Notes: generated from the sequence alone by a model not told the origin. A stretch of 64,000 nt of DNA from Streptomyces sclerotialus (GCF_040907265.1 NZ_JBFOHP010000002.1:1-64000), one strand, 5' to 3'; numbered from the stretch's first letter, positions 16,550 to 26,126 are shown. Program-made: numbers and translations.

Positions 16550-17995
16550 TCAGCGCGGGCTCCCCCGCGTGGCGTCGGGTTCGGAGCGGCGGTCGGCGGT
16601 TGGGCGCCGGGTCAGGCTGAGGACGAGTCCGGCCAGGGGAAGCGCCGCGAGCACGGCGAGGGCCACCGGCGCCGGCACGATGCCGGACAGACCTGCGACA
16701 GCGGCCGGACCGATCCCGCCGCCCAGGACGTTCATGAAGTTGAGCAGGCCCTGTGCGGTGTGGCGGTCGTCCGCGGCGACCAGGTCCGGCGCGAGGCTCA
16801 CCAGTACGGCTTGGGCACCGGCGAACCCGCATACGGTCAGGGCCGTGCCGAGGACGATCGGGGCCGGCGCGGTGGAGGCCGCGACCACGAGCACGCCGAT
16901 GACGGTGAGTGCCGCAAGCCCGGCCGACACCTGCCAGCCGGTGAACCGGTCGGTCAAGGTGCCGACCAGCCGCCCGGCCAGCACCGAGCAGGCGGCGGCC
17001 GGGACCAGGAGCACGCCGGCTTCCAGGGGGCCACCGCCCGTGGCCTGCTCGATCAGGGACGGGGCGCGGAACAGCACCCCGTAGTAGCCGGCGAAGACGG
17101 TCCCGCCGATGAGCCCGGCCGCCAGGAAGCCGCGGGATGCGATCACCCGCCGAGGCACGAACCCGTCGGGCGTGCTGCGCACGCGCCACCACAGTCCCAC
17201 GGCGGCGAGCGCCCCGGCGGCGGCCACGACGAGCGTGAGCGGAGCGTGCAGGCCGACCGAGTGTGCCTGCAGCAACGTGATCAAGGAACCGGCGAGTACC
17301 GACAGCACGGCCGCGCCGACGATATCGAGTCGCTCGGTCGAGCCGTTGCGCTCGCCGCTACCGCTCCGCGTCAGCGCGCGCCTGCTCGGCAATGCGGCCA
17401 GCAGAAGGGGCAGTGCGAGGACCGGGATTGCGAGCACGGCACGCCACCCGAGCCATGCGGTCACCGCTCCGCCTATCAGTGTCCCGCACCCCGACGCCGT
17501 CGCGCTGGCCGCCGCGATGATTCCCAGCACGCGGACCCGTTGCCGCCCGGGAAGGGCGGTGGCCGCGGCAAAGACGGCGATCACCGTCGCGCCCGCCCCA
17601 GCGCCGCCGATCAGTCGGCCGACGATCACGACGGACAGTGCCGGCCCGGCGCCGGCGAGCGCGGAGCCCGCGGCGAGCGCCACGACCCCGGCGACCAGGA
17701 CCTGGAAGGGGCTCCAGCGGACCAGCAGCCGACCCGCGACCGGCATCGCGAGCGCGGAGGTCAGCGACCACGCGGCGAGAATCCATGCGGTGGCCCCGAA
17801 CGGCACCGCGAGTGCGCGGCCGATGGCCGGCAGGGCCACCGACGGCGCTCCCAGTGCCACGTACATCGGCAGCACCAGCATCCCCAGGGTCAGCCCCAGC
17901 CGACGCCCGCCCGGGGCATCCGTTCGCTCCGGTGCCGGAGCACCTCCAAGCGGGATCGTCTGCGGCGCCGTCCCCTGCCGGGTACGTTGTGACAT
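16550..17995 (-). CDS. MFS drug-efflux-type transporter
   Basis: A 481-residue polytopic membrane protein with about 14 hydrophobic segments, starting near LGLTLGMLVLPMYVALG. It has the MFS motif A-like LVGTLTDRFTG and a proline/glycine-rich motif C region in the fifth helix, consistent with proton-antiport drug exporters of the DHA2 group. The first 35 residues are a hydrophilic N-terminal tail. It is divergent from the CGNR regulator at 18047, with the GTAACGTTAC palindrome between them. A fragment of another MFS exporter lies at 18794-19114. Confidence 0.87.
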   Translation of the reverse strand: MSQRTRQGTAPQTIPLGGAPAPERTDAPGGRRLGLTLGMLVLPMYVALGAPSVALPAIGRALAVPFGATAWILAAWSLTSALAMPVAGRLLVRWSPFQVLVAGVVALAAGSALAGAGPALSVVIVGRLIGGAGAGATVIAVFAAATALPGRQRVRVLGIIAAASATASGCGTLIGGAVTAWLGWRAVLAIPVLALPLLLAALPSRRALTRSGSGERNGSTERLDIVGAAVLSVLAGSLITLLQAHSVGLHAPLTLVVAAAGALAAVGLWWRVRSTPDGFVPRRVIASRGFLAAGLIGGTVFAGYYGVLFRAPSLIEQATGGGPLEAGVLLVPAAACSVLAGRLVGTLTDRFTGWQVSAGLAALTVIGVLVVAASTAPAPIVLGTALTVCGFAGAQAVLVSLAPDLVAADDRHTAQGLLNFMNVLGGGIGPAAVAGLSGIVPAPVALAVLAALPLAGLVLSLTRRPTADRRSEPDATRGSPR

Positions 17996-18013
17996 GTGAA
18001 AGCTCCTTTGCGT

Positions 18014-18023
18014 GTAACGTTAC
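18014..18023. promoter_or_regulatory. Operator-like palindrome between MFS and CGNR genes
   Basis: GTAACGTTAC is a perfect 10-bp palindrome inside the 51-bp gap between the divergent MFS start (17995) and the chosen regulator start (18047). It is a candidate binding site for the regulator. Confidence 0.45.
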
Positions 18024-18046
18024 GGAGCAGTGAGGAGATACGTCAA

Positions 18047-18631
18047 TTGCGGAATGCGTATTACAGCCCCTTGGTGGTCCAGACGGCCGTCGATCTGGCC
18101 AACACCTTGCGGCCGGTCAAGGGAGAGGACGCGCTGGAGACCGTGGAGCAGCTCCGGGACTTCCTTGACGACCATCCCGCGGCTGAGCCTCCGAGTTCGG
18201 CAGCGAACCAAGGGACCGGTCAGCGGCATCTCACCCGCGCCGACCTGACGGAAGTCCGCGCGTTGCGCGAGACGGTGCGTGAGGTGCTCGAACGCGCGAA
18301 CACGGACGCGGTCGAGGCTGCGGCTCTGATCAATGACGGTCTGCGTCGCAGCCGCGCCACCCCCGTACTGCGCCACGAGGACGACCGCTGGTGGACCGAG
18401 GTGACCTCCGACACCGACCGCTGCGCGGCGCACCTTGCCGCGACTACGCTCAGCGCACTGGCCTCCGTGATCGCCACGCTCGGTCCCGCTCGTCTCGGCG
18501 TATGTGCCGGGCCGACCTGCCGGGCCACTTTCGTGGACCTCTCGCGCAACGGCTCGAAGCAGTACTGCACCCGAACCTGCGCACACCGGGCCAGCGTCGC
18601 GGCCTACCGGAGCCGACGCAGCCCGCGTTGA
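18047..18631 (+). CDS. ABATE/CGNR zinc-finger transcriptional regulator
   Basis: A 194-residue protein with the N-terminal ABATE domain (residues 1-140: AVDLANTLRP, LTRADLTEVRALRETVREVL) and a C-terminal CGNR zinc finger. The C-terminal Cys set is visible as GVCAGPTCRATFVDLSRNG and YCTRTCAHRASVAAYR. These proteins act as stress-responsive transcription regulators. The TTG at 18047 is preferred because GAGGAG lies 9 bp upstream; a GTG start at 17996 would leave no gap to the divergent MFS gene. It probably represses that exporter. Confidence 0.8.
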   Translation: MRNAYYSPLVVQTAVDLANTLRPVKGEDALETVEQLRDFLDDHPAAEPPSSAANQGTGQRHLTRADLTEVRALRETVREVLERANTDAVEAAALINDGLRRSRATPVLRHEDDRWWTEVTSDTDRCAAHLAATTLSALASVIATLGPARLGVCAGPTCRATFVDLSRNGSKQYCTRTCAHRASVAAYRSRRSPR

Positions 18632-18793
18632 GCACCGGCACCCGACCCTGCCAGGCCGACTCCGGGTTTCGTCCGGGCCCGCCTTCGACGAACTCGTTCG
18701 TGCCTCCGAGGGCGTTCCTCGCGATGCCCCTGCATCGCAGCGAAAGCCGCAATGCAGGCCCGAGACCGCACGTAGGCGGCCACCGCGGCGAAG

Positions 18794-19114
18794 GTGATGA
18801 GGGCTCCGGTGGTACTGATCGGCTTCGGCCTCGGCATGATCGGCGGCCCGCTCGCCGACATGTCACTGGCCAAGGTCCCGCACGAGGACGCCGGCTCGGC
18901 CTCGGGCCTGTTCAACACCGTCATGCACCTGGGCATCGCCCTCGGTACCGCGCTGACCGCCCTGGTGTTCTTCCGCCACCACCGGCGGCTCACCCGACGC
19001 CGGCCTCAACCGCGACGCGTTCCTCACCGTGCTGTGGTGGGACGGCGGCCTCCTCGCCCTGATGTGGACCCGATGTTCTGCCTGCCCAAGCAGGCGAACA
19101 TCTCGGCTGACTGA
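18794..19114 (+). pseudogene. C-terminal fragment of an MFS exporter
   Basis: The frame reads VVLIGFGLGMIGGPLADMSL then DAGSASGLFNTVMHLGIALG, corresponding to the last helices of a DHA2-type exporter, followed in another frame by GLNRDAFLTVLWWDGGLLAL. The N-terminal ten or more helices are missing. The piece is not from the neighbouring MFS gene, which lies on the other strand and differs in sequence. Confidence 0.6.
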
Positions 19115-19479
19115 GCCACCCAGCAGGTCGGCTCAGGCACTTTCGGGTGCCCGGGCCGACAGCCGTCCTCGTCCTGACCGTCTTCGGCGGCATCGGGGTC
19201 CCGGAAGGGGTGCAGGGCCCCGACCCGAGAAGCTGGAGGTGATGTTGAACAGGCAGCGGCCCAGGAAGGTGGTGTGACAGCGTCCAGGTGGCCATAGCTC
19301 ACGAGATCAACGGTTAGGGTCAGCCGCTGCCTGCTTCCCGTACGCCGCGTACGGCCTCGCGCAGGTCGAGGACCTTTACCCCGTCGATCTGCTCGATGCT
19401 CCCGGAGCCGAACCGCACCCACAGCGGGACGGCGCCGGCGTCGCGGGCGAAGGCGAGCTTCTGCCGAGATCATCGCCGC

Positions 19480-19804
19480 GCACCGGCTACCCACGCTCTC
19501 GCCGCTGGCCGCTGGCCGCGCTGACCATCGCCCGCCGCTCAGTATGGGTGACCTGCGAGGACGGCACGGTGTTCCTGGCGCCGCAGACCGGCGGCGGCTA
19601 CACCTACGGCTATGGGGGCGGCGGCCGATGGCCCTGGCCCGGCTCATCGGCCTGCTGCTGGACGACATCACCCACGCTGCGCCCGGGTACGACGGAATCC
19701 GCCCCGCGGCCGGCCTGCGCCGCGCCGTGGAAGAGGACTGGAAGGGACGCCCCGCGCCCTTCACCCTGCCCCGGGCGGAACTCGAAGCGCTGCGCGACGG
19801 ATGA
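19480..19804 (+). pseudogene. Degraded hypothetical
   Basis: Two overlapping frames give VTCEDGTVFLAPQTGGGYTY and then LARLIGLLLDDITHAAPGYD with LEALRDG before the stop at 19804. Coding character is good but split near 19615 in a G/C-rich run. I do not recognise the family. The region 19115-19480 holds nothing I can support. Confidence 0.3.
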
Positions 19805-19939
19805 CCATCTCCCGGATGTCGGGCCGCGGCCCGGCCGTTGAGCGCGGTCGGCCCGCGCGTCCGTCACGGGTGACGACGCACAACGAAGGGCCGGCCCGGA
19901 CGCTTGAGTTCCAGTGGTCGTTGCAACACCCCAGTTCAG

Positions 19940-20445
19940 GGGATGCAGAGGACTTCGAGATCCGTGGGGACCGGACGGCTCAGTGGCCTGTGAAGCTGAG
20001 CCGGGAGCGCGCGGAATACTCCCGGCTCATGCAGCAGGGCTACAGCAACAAGGAAGCCTGCCGGGCGGTCGGTATCAACGCCCGGACCGGCAGGAAGTGG
20101 CGCAACGGCCGTAGTGCCGACCGTAGGCAGAAGGCGGCACCACCGATCAATGCGGTGGTGCCGCCTTCCGGCCCGTCCCGGTATCTGAGTGTGGCCGACC
20201 GGATCTACATCGCCGACCGACTGCGGGAGAAGGCGACGGTCCGGGCGATCGCCGCGGAGCTGGGCCGCAGCCCGTCCACCATCAGCCGGGAGATCCACCG
20301 CAACCGCACCGCCGGCGCCCGTGGCCAGTGGCACTACCGCCCGCACGCCGCGCAGGCCCGGGCCGACGCCCGCCGGCCCCACCTCAAGCCGAGGAAGATC
20401 GGACAGGACCCCGAGCTGCGAGAGTTCATGCAGAAGCGGCTCGGC
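19940..20445 (+). mobile_element. IS30-family transposase, 5-prime half
   Basis: The frame gives the two N-terminal helix-turn-helix units of IS30 transposases: RLMQQGYSNKEACRAVGINA with RTGRKWRNGR, then YLSVADRIYIADRLREKATV and ELGRSPSTISREIHRNR. It continues YRPHAAQARADARRPHLKP up to about 20445, where homology stops before the DDE catalytic domain. The element is therefore a deletion derivative without transposition ability. I did not find its inverted repeats. Confidence 0.75.
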
Positions 20446-20559
20446 GTCGGGGGAGGCCGGCGCGGCGCAGGAACTCCACGATGTCCATGTCCCTGTGGGC
20501 GAGGCCAAGGATGGTGCCGTCGATGTGGACGCGGCGGCCGCCGGTGCCGGTGGGCGGGT

Positions 20560-20640
20560 GGTGAACCGGGCAAGGAGAGCCGGGGCCGCAAGCGGGGCAT
20601 CGCCACCGACATCCTGGGGCTGCTCATCGCAGTGGGCGCA
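20560..20640 (+). mobile_element. IS5-type transposase scrap
   Basis: A short frame reads GRKRGIATDILGLLIAVG, which matches the strand after the first catalytic Asp region in IS5/DUF4096-type transposases. Only about 25 residues remain. It is an insertion-sequence scar next to the IS30 relic. Confidence 0.45.
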
Positions 20641-20786
20641 GACCCCCATCACAGACGCCTACACCCTCGATTTGTGCTATCTGTGACCTCCCAAGGACGA
20701 AGAGGGTGAAGGTGCCGGAGAGGATGAAGGCGTCGAAAAGGAGCAGTGACCTCCGCGGCACGCTGCTGTCCTCAAGGCCGACGACG

Positions 20787-22142
20787 TCAGGTCACCAGGC
20801 GTATCGCCAGCCCGATGAGGGCAAGTACTGCGACGCCCAGGACGCTCGCGCCGACCATGGTCCACAGGTCTTGCAGTCGGCTCTGGCGGCGCCACCAGTT
20901 TCGTACGCTCGGTGCGTCGGCTGCGCCCGCCAGGCACAACAGCAGGGAGAGACCGGCTCCGAGGAGGCACACTCCCGTCCACCCGGCGTGGGCATGTACT
21001 ACGCCGACCAGGGCTGAGCCGATCGCGCCGCCGGCGAAGTAACACGTCATGTATGCCGAGGTGATACGCCCGCGTGCCTCCGGCCGCAGGGCGTAGATCA
21101 GCGATTGGTTGGTGATGTGTACCCCCTGGTGGGCTAGGTCCAAGAGGACGATGCCGACGATGAGTGCGGCCAGATGGTGTGCCCCCAGGGCCAGCAGTCC
21201 CCATGAGCCGAGCAGGAGGATGGCTGCCGTCATCGTGGTCAGTGTGGTGCGTCCTCGGTCTGCCAGCCGCCCGGCGAGCTGGGCGGCGACTGCGCCCGCG
21301 GCGCCGGCGAGACCGAGCAGCCCGATCTCGCCGTCCGACCAGCCGTAATCGGGGCCGGAGAGGAGAAAGGCCAGCGACGTCCACAACGCGCTGAAGCAGG
21401 CGAAGGCCAGGAGACCAAGGGCGGCACGGGCTCTGAGGACCGGTTCCTCGACCAGGAGACGTGCGGTGGAGCGCAGCAGTCGCGTGTAGCGCAGACCGGC
21501 CGATACCTGGAACTGCGGCAGTGCCCGGCGCAGGGCGACGGTGAGAACGAGCATCGCCGCGGTCGCGGCCCAGTACACGGTGCGCCAGCCGCCGACGGCG
21601 GCCAGGGCACCGGATGCCGTGCGGGCCAGGAGCATGCCCAGCACCAGCCCGCTCATGACCGTTCCTACGATCTGGCCGCGCCGGTGCGGCGCGGCCAGAT
21701 CGGCGGCGAACGGCACCAGGACCTGGGCGGTCACCGACAGCAGACCGGTCAGCGCGGTGCCCATCAGCAACAGTGGGGCGCTGGGAGCAACCGCTGTCAG
21801 CGCCAGGGAGCACGCCGTGGCCAGCGTCAGGCCGCACACCAGCCGGCGCCGTTCCAGCAGGTCGCCCAGCGGCAGGAGGAAGACCAGTCCGAGTGCGTAT
21901 CCGACCTGAGCGACCGTCACCACCAGCGCGGCCGAGGTGGCCGACAGCCCCAGGTCTGCGGCGATGGTGTCCAACAGCGGCTGGGCATAGTAGTTGCTCG
22001 CCACGCACAGGCCGACGGCCACGGACATCACGGTGATCGTGCCGCGCCCCGGGCCGTCGGTGGTGGCATTTCCTGCGGGGTGCCCGGCCGCGCCTGCGGC
22101 AGGTGGTGGTTGTGCGGCTGAGGAAGCCGGGGGACAGGCCAT
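20787..22142 (-). CDS. MFS transporter
   Basis: A 451-residue MFS protein with 12 hydrophobic segments and a 30-residue Pro/Ala-rich N-terminal tail. VASNYYAQPLLDTIAADLGL in the first helix and loop, and LVFLLPLGDLLERRRLV as MFS motif A, match the YybF/CynX-like group of small-molecule exporters. The ATG at 22142 is preferred because GGAAGG lies 8 bp upstream and the longer frame runs into repeats. It is divergent from the LysR gene at 22372, with an array of direct repeats in the gap, so LysR control is likely. Confidence 0.87.
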   Translation of the reverse strand: MACPPASSAAQPPPAAGAAGHPAGNATTDGPGRGTITVMSVAVGLCVASNYYAQPLLDTIAADLGLSATSAALVVTVAQVGYALGLVFLLPLGDLLERRRLVCGLTLATACSLALTAVAPSAPLLLMGTALTGLLSVTAQVLVPFAADLAAPHRRGQIVGTVMSGLVLGMLLARTASGALAAVGGWRTVYWAATAAMLVLTVALRRALPQFQVSAGLRYTRLLRSTARLLVEEPVLRARAALGLLAFACFSALWTSLAFLLSGPDYGWSDGEIGLLGLAGAAGAVAAQLAGRLADRGRTTLTTMTAAILLLGSWGLLALGAHHLAALIVGIVLLDLAHQGVHITNQSLIYALRPEARGRITSAYMTCYFAGGAIGSALVGVVHAHAGWTGVCLLGAGLSLLLCLAGAADAPSVRNWWRRQSRLQDLWTMVGASVLGVAVLALIGLAIRLVT

Positions 22143-22158
22143 ATGCGTCGCCTTCCGG

Positions 22159-22249
22159 TGTCGTTCGTCGGCAAAGTACGTCTGTGGTTCGTCCGTCGGT
22201 ACACGGAACCTGTGGTTCGTCTGTCGGCACACAAAATCTGTGGCTCGTC
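22159..22249. repeat. 28-bp-spaced direct repeats between divergent MFS and LysR genes
   Basis: CTGTGGTTCGTC occurs at 22182-22193 and 22210-22221, with CTGTGGCTCGTC at 22238-22249, spaced exactly 28 bp apart. A fourth, weaker copy (TGTCGTTCGTC) starts at 22159. The similarity extends into the flanks (GTCGG.ACAC), so these are tandem 28-bp units. They lie upstream of the MFS start at 22142. Confidence 0.75.
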
Positions 22250-22342
22250 GGCGATGAGCGGTGCAGTGTCCGCGCCGCCCGTCGGATGGGGCCGGTTTCA
22301 TGCTCTCCGCACTGTTCGCATGAATCCAACAGATGGTTGTCA

Positions 22343-22356
22343 TGCGATCGATCGCA
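22343..22356. promoter_or_regulatory. Palindrome just upstream of the LysR gene
   Basis: TGCGATCGATCGCA is a perfect 14-bp palindrome located 16 bp before the chosen LysR start at 22372. It may be the autoregulatory site. If the longer start at 22333 were used, it would lie inside the gene. Confidence 0.4.
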
Positions 22357-22371
22357 ATCCACGATGGATGG

Positions 22372-23307
22372 GTGGAACTCCGTCAGCTCACCTACGTCGT
22401 TGCCGTCGCCGAAACGGGCAGCTTCACTCGCGCCGCACATCGCTGTTTCGTGGTTCAGTCCGCGCTCAGTCACCAAATCGCCCGACTGGAGCAGGAGTTG
22501 GGTACCCGGCTGTTCGAGCGGACGAGCCGGCGGGTGCGGGTGACTGCGGCCGGCGAGGCTTTCCTCGGGCCCGCACGCGAGGCCCTGGCCGCTGTGGAAC
22601 GAGCCGGTGCCGAGGCAGTGGCCTGCGGCAGTGAGGTGCGCGGTCAGTTGAGCCTCGGCATCATCGCCCCGCTCACCGCGGTGGATTTGCCGGGCCTGCT
22701 CGCTGCCTACCGGGGCCGGCACCCGGATGTGCACGTCACCCTGCGTGCCCGACCGGTCCGGGACTTGTTGCAGCAGGTACGCGAGGACGCCCTCGACCTC
22801 GCATTCGTCGATATGGGTCCCGGCCGGCTTCCCGCCGGACTGGCCGGGCGGGAGCTCGCACACGAAGACCTGGTCGCCATCGTCCCGCACGGACACCGGC
22901 TGGCCGATACGGCGCAGGCTACGCTCGGCCGGCTGGCCGAGGAAACAATGATCGACATGCCTCCGGGCTCCGGCATCCGCCGGCACAACGACACGGCGTT
23001 CGCGACGGCGGGCGTTCCCCGCACCGTCGCCTTCGAGGCCGACACCATGGCGCTGCTGGAGGAGCTCGTGGGGCGCGGCCTGGGCATAGGTCTGGTACCC
23101 GCTGCCGCCGCCACGCGTATGCCCCAGGTGAGCGCGGTAACCGTGACGGATGTGGCCCCGCGAACGGTGGGCGCCGTCTGGAAGGCTTCCACGGCAACAC
23201 CCGCTGCCCGTGCCTTCCTCCAACTCCTGCAGCACCACATGCCGCACATGTCTCCCTCTTTTCCCGAGGGAGATGCTCCAGGAACGGCCCGAGGCGCGCC
23301 GAGCTGA
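22372..23307 (+). CDS. LysR-family transcriptional regulator
   Basis: A 311-residue LysR protein. The winged helix-turn-helix (LRQLTYVVAVAETGSFTRAA, QSALSHQIARLEQELGTRLF) covers residues 1-65, and a periplasmic-binding-like effector domain follows. The GTG at 22372 gives the standard family N-terminus. It is divergent from the MFS exporter at 20787-22142 and most likely controls it. The short Pro/Arg-rich tail after residue 300 runs into the downstream relic region. Confidence 0.87.
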   Translation: MELRQLTYVVAVAETGSFTRAAHRCFVVQSALSHQIARLEQELGTRLFERTSRRVRVTAAGEAFLGPAREALAAVERAGAEAVACGSEVRGQLSLGIIAPLTAVDLPGLLAAYRGRHPDVHVTLRARPVRDLLQQVREDALDLAFVDMGPGRLPAGLAGRELAHEDLVAIVPHGHRLADTAQATLGRLAEETMIDMPPGSGIRRHNDTAFATAGVPRTVAFEADTMALLEELVGRGLGIGLVPAAAATRMPQVSAVTVTDVAPRTVGAVWKASTATPAARAFLQLLQHHMPHMSPSFPEGDAPGTARGAPS

Positions 23308-23374
23308 GATACCGGTTGGGGCTGGCCACCCGTACGCGTCGCGGGCAGCAGGCAGCTTCGAGCTCAGCTCGCGA

Positions 23375-23800
23375 ACATCAGCCATCCGCCAACAGCTATT
23401 TCGAGCACCGGGTGCGGCACTACGACTCCCGGTACACCGAAGAGATCACCGACCAGCTCGCTTCCCTGACCATGCCGGTCCGTATCCTCCGGGGCGAGCG
23501 CGACCAGTGGCAGCCCCAGGCCTACGCGCGCCGGCTCGCCGAGGACATCCCCCGGCGCCCGCCTCACCGTCACCCCCAGGGCCGGACACTTCTTGATGGA
23601 GGACGCACCCGAGCGCGTCACGGAAGAGCTCCTCGACTTCCTTGCCGACCAGCGCTCCTGTGGTCACCGCAAGACGGCCTGGAGGATCTGTACGGAGATC
23701 CCCGCGCGATCCGGCGCCGGTGGGCCCACAACGTCCGCGGCCACGGCATCGACTCCGGGCACCACTGCTCACCGCCGCGACCGGCGACCAGTATCGTCCG
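23375..23800 (+). pseudogene. Two alpha/beta-hydrolase C-terminal fragments
   Basis: The first frame reads HYDSRYTEEITDQLASLTMP, VRILRGERDQWQPQAYARRL, then after a shift HFLMEDAPERVTEELLDFLA. This is the acid-to-histidine end of a haloperoxidase-like hydrolase. Another frame then gives GLEDLYGDPRAIRRRWAHNV and RGHGIDSGHH, which resembles the corresponding end of a haloacetate-dehalogenase-like enzyme. Both lack their N-terminal nucleophile regions. Two hydrolase tails in sequence point to recombination between paralogues. Confidence 0.5.
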
Positions 23801-23814
23801 CGGTCGGCTCTCCC

Positions 23815-24288
23815 ACCGGGCGACCGGCGCTCCTACGGCCACACCCTGCTGGTCTCCGACCTCACCGCCGTCCCGCCGGAGGTGTGGCTCGGCCTCGTGC
23901 CGGCCCTCACATGCCTGGGCATCGGCGCGCTCTTCGCCTTCCCCCTCCGGTTCCCCCTCCGGGTCCGCAACGTCACCGTCGGCGCGCTCACCGGCCACCG
24001 CACCCACGCGCAGCCGCTGACCTCTCGCCAGCTGACCGACGCCCTCGCCCTCGCCGACGCCACCGCACACGCCGCCTTGAGCCAGCCTTGCTGGCTCACC
24101 GACCTCTTCGCCCTCCCCTTCTCCCCCGCCCACCAAGCCGCCGGTATCCTCGCCCAGCACCACGGCCTCTCCCCCGAACACGCCCTGGCTGCGCCTGCGC
24201 AGCCACGCCCTCACCCACGACCGCGCCCTCCTGGCCACCGCCCGCGCCGCCTTGAGCGGCGACCTCCTGCTGGAGGAGACCGACTGAC
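23815..24288 (+). pseudogene. Degraded hypothetical
   Basis: One frame gives LLVSDLTAVPPEVWLGLVPA, RVRNVTVGALTGHRTHAQPL and LTDALALADATAHAALSQPC. Near 24180 it shifts to WLRLRSHALTHDRALLATAR ending LLLEETD at 24288. Codon character is good across both parts. I do not recognise the family. Confidence 0.35.
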
Positions 24289-24300
24289 CACGGCGGCGCC

Positions 24301-24322
24301 CGCGAGTGTGGCCACACTCGCG
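24301..24322. terminator. 22-bp perfect inverted repeat
   Basis: Arms CGCGAGTGTGG and CCACACTCGCG meet without a loop, 12 bp after the stop of the degraded gene at 24288. It may be a remnant of a factor-independent terminator, although there is no T-run. Confidence 0.4.
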
Positions 24323-24652
24323 GCTCAGAGTCTGGCCGCAGGTCCGCTGGCTGCCATGGAGTGGCCACAGAGTCCCCGAAAGCCGAGTAGCCGAGTCCGG
24401 GTCGCGCACAGGCTCTGTCAAGGGGCGTTGAAGTCGAACCGTGCCAGGAGCGTGCGTCTCGCGCGGCCGCACCCACGGTCGATGCGGCTACGGGCTCTGC
24501 GGTCCTGCTACCTCGCCCTGGGCCGTCCAGGTCTTCAGGACGCGCTCGCAGCCGTCGGTGTCCTCACCAGCCGGATCACCACGGTCGAGACGCTGCCGTA
24601 GCGCCCGCAGATTGTCGTGCTTCGGGAGTCACTTCGACCTTTCCGCCCATCG

Positions 24653-25456
24653 TCATGCCCCCTTGGCGGTGAGCCGGCCGATGGCCCGGATGACCTGGCG
24701 CCGGGTGGCCAGGCGGCGGGCGAGGAAGGCCATTATCCGGTTCATGCGGCCTGCGATGACGCTGGGCGGCGGGTTCCTGCGGTCCAGGGCGGCCAGCGCG
24801 GTGCGGACGACGTCGACGGGTGAGGCGAGCCTGGTCCCTCCGGCGGCCTGTGGGGTGCCCACGACGTCGAAGAACTCGGTCCGGGTCGCGCCGGGGGACA
24901 GGGCCAGTACCCGTAGACCGGTGCCGCGTGACTCCTCCCACAGAGCCTCGGTGAGGCTGAGCACGAACGCCTTGGTCGCCCCGTAGAGCGCCATGCGCGG
25001 GTTGGGCTGGTAGGCGGCCATGCTCGCCACGTTGACCAGTACCCCGCGGCCCGCGGTACGCAGTTGGTCGATGAAGGCACGGCTGATGTCGGCGACCGCG
25101 GTCACATCGACCGCGATCTCCCGGCGCAGCCGGTCCGGGTCCGCCTGGTGGAAAGGGCCGAAGGTGGCGAACCCGGCGTTGTTGATCAGGCTCGTGACGT
25201 GCAGGCCGAGCTGGGCCACCTGCGCGGCCAGCGCCTGCCCCGGGTGGTCCGTGGCCAGGTCCATCTCCACCACGTGCACCTGGATCCGATGCTGTTCGCG
25301 CAGCTCGGTGGCCAGCTTCTCCAGGCGTTCCCTGCGGCGGGCGACCAGCACCAGGTCGGAGCCGCGGGCGGCGAGCTGGCGGGCGAACTCGGCGCCGAGG
25401 CCCGCGCTGGCCCCGGTGATGAGGGTGGTGTGTCCGTGGTAGTCGACGGCCGACAT
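24653..25456 (-). CDS. SDR family oxidoreductase (DltE/YqjQ-like)
   Basis: A 267-residue SDR starting MSAVDYHGHTTLITGASAGL with TGASAGLG, INNAG, NVASMAAYQPNPRM around the catalytic Ser, YGATK, and LSPGATRTEF. The C-terminal 60 residues contain a basic Arg-rich segment (MAFLARRLATRRQVIRAIG), as in the atypical SDRs of the DltE type, possibly membrane-associated. The ATG at 25456 is preferred to the ATG at 25462 for better spacing from AGAAGG. It is divergent from the TetR gene at 25539. Confidence 0.85.
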   Translation of the reverse strand: MSAVDYHGHTTLITGASAGLGAEFARQLAARGSDLVLVARRRERLEKLATELREQHRIQVHVVEMDLATDHPGQALAAQVAQLGLHVTSLINNAGFATFGPFHQADPDRLRREIAVDVTAVADISRAFIDQLRTAGRGVLVNVASMAAYQPNPRMALYGATKAFVLSLTEALWEESRGTGLRVLALSPGATRTEFFDVVGTPQAAGGTRLASPVDVVRTALAALDRRNPPPSVIAGRMNRIMAFLARRLATRRQVIRAIGRLTAKGA

Positions 25457-25485
25457 GGTCATCCTTCTTTCAGTCGCTGCCTTCC

Positions 25486-25500
25486 TGGCAGTTAATGCCA
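25486..25500. promoter_or_regulatory. TetR operator candidate TGGCA-N5-TGCCA
   Basis: An inverted repeat TGGCA-GTTAA-TGCCA lies in the 82-bp gap between the divergent SDR and TetR genes. Its position and symmetry suit an autoregulatory TetR site. Confidence 0.5.
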
Positions 25501-25538
25501 AGTAGGCGGTCGCTGTCCAGAGGCATATCCTGACGTCC

Positions 25539-26126
25539 ATGACGACCTTGTGGGAGCGTTCGCGACAGGTCGCCGTCCAGGCGATCCTGGATACGGCGGT
25601 ACGCCTGTTCGCCGAGCAGGGCTACGAGCAGACGACGATCGCGCAGATCGCGCGGGAGGCGGGGGTCTCGCAGCGCTCCCTCTTCCGCTACTTCGGAACC
25701 AAGGAGGACCTGGTCTGCGGCGACCAGGAGGCGCTGGGCGAGCTGCTGAAACGGACCGTCGAGCAGCAACCGGCCGAGATGTCCGCCTGGGATGCCCTGC
25801 GCGCCGGATTCGAGGTCATTCTGACCGCCAACCACCCCCCTGAGCGTGCGCTGGAACTCTCCCGCCTCATCTTCGACACGCCCTCGCTGCATGCCCGCTA
25901 CATCGAGAAGCGACTGCGCTGGCAGGCCGAACTCGTCCCCATCATCCGGGCGCGGCTGGGCAACGGCTCCGGCCGCCCGGCTCCCGACACGCAGGCCAAG
26001 GCGATCGTCGCGACGGTCTTCGCCTGTATCGACACGGCAACCGAACTCTGGGCCGGACATGACGGACGGATCGACCTGGCAGATCTCTACGACCAGTGCC
26101 TCGCGGCGGTGCGGGACCACGGCTGA
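25539..26126 (+). CDS. TetR-family regulator
   Basis: A 195-residue TetR protein. The DNA-binding domain covers residues 10-60 (ILDTAVRLFAEQGYEQTTIA, AGVSQRSLFRYFGTKEDL), followed by a helical ligand domain. It is divergent from the SDR at 24653-25456 and presumably controls it through the TGGCA-N5-TGCCA site. Confidence 0.88.
   Translation: MTTLWERSRQVAVQAILDTAVRLFAEQGYEQTTIAQIAREAGVSQRSLFRYFGTKEDLVCGDQEALGELLKRTVEQQPAEMSAWDALRAGFEVILTANHPPERALELSRLIFDTPSLHARYIEKRLRWQAELVPIIRARLGNGSGRPAPDTQAKAIVATVFACIDTATELWAGHDGRIDLADLYDQCLAAVRDHG

Noticed and set aside
16466..17992. Long plus-strand open frame opposite the MFS gene
   Set aside because: Arg/Gly/His-rich composition without any domain; it is the antisense of the MFS helices.
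20677..23385. A minus-strand open frame of about 900 residues across the MF/LysR region
   Set aside because: It is a GC-bias shadow. It lacks family motifs and overlaps the well-supported MFS and LysR genes in other frames.
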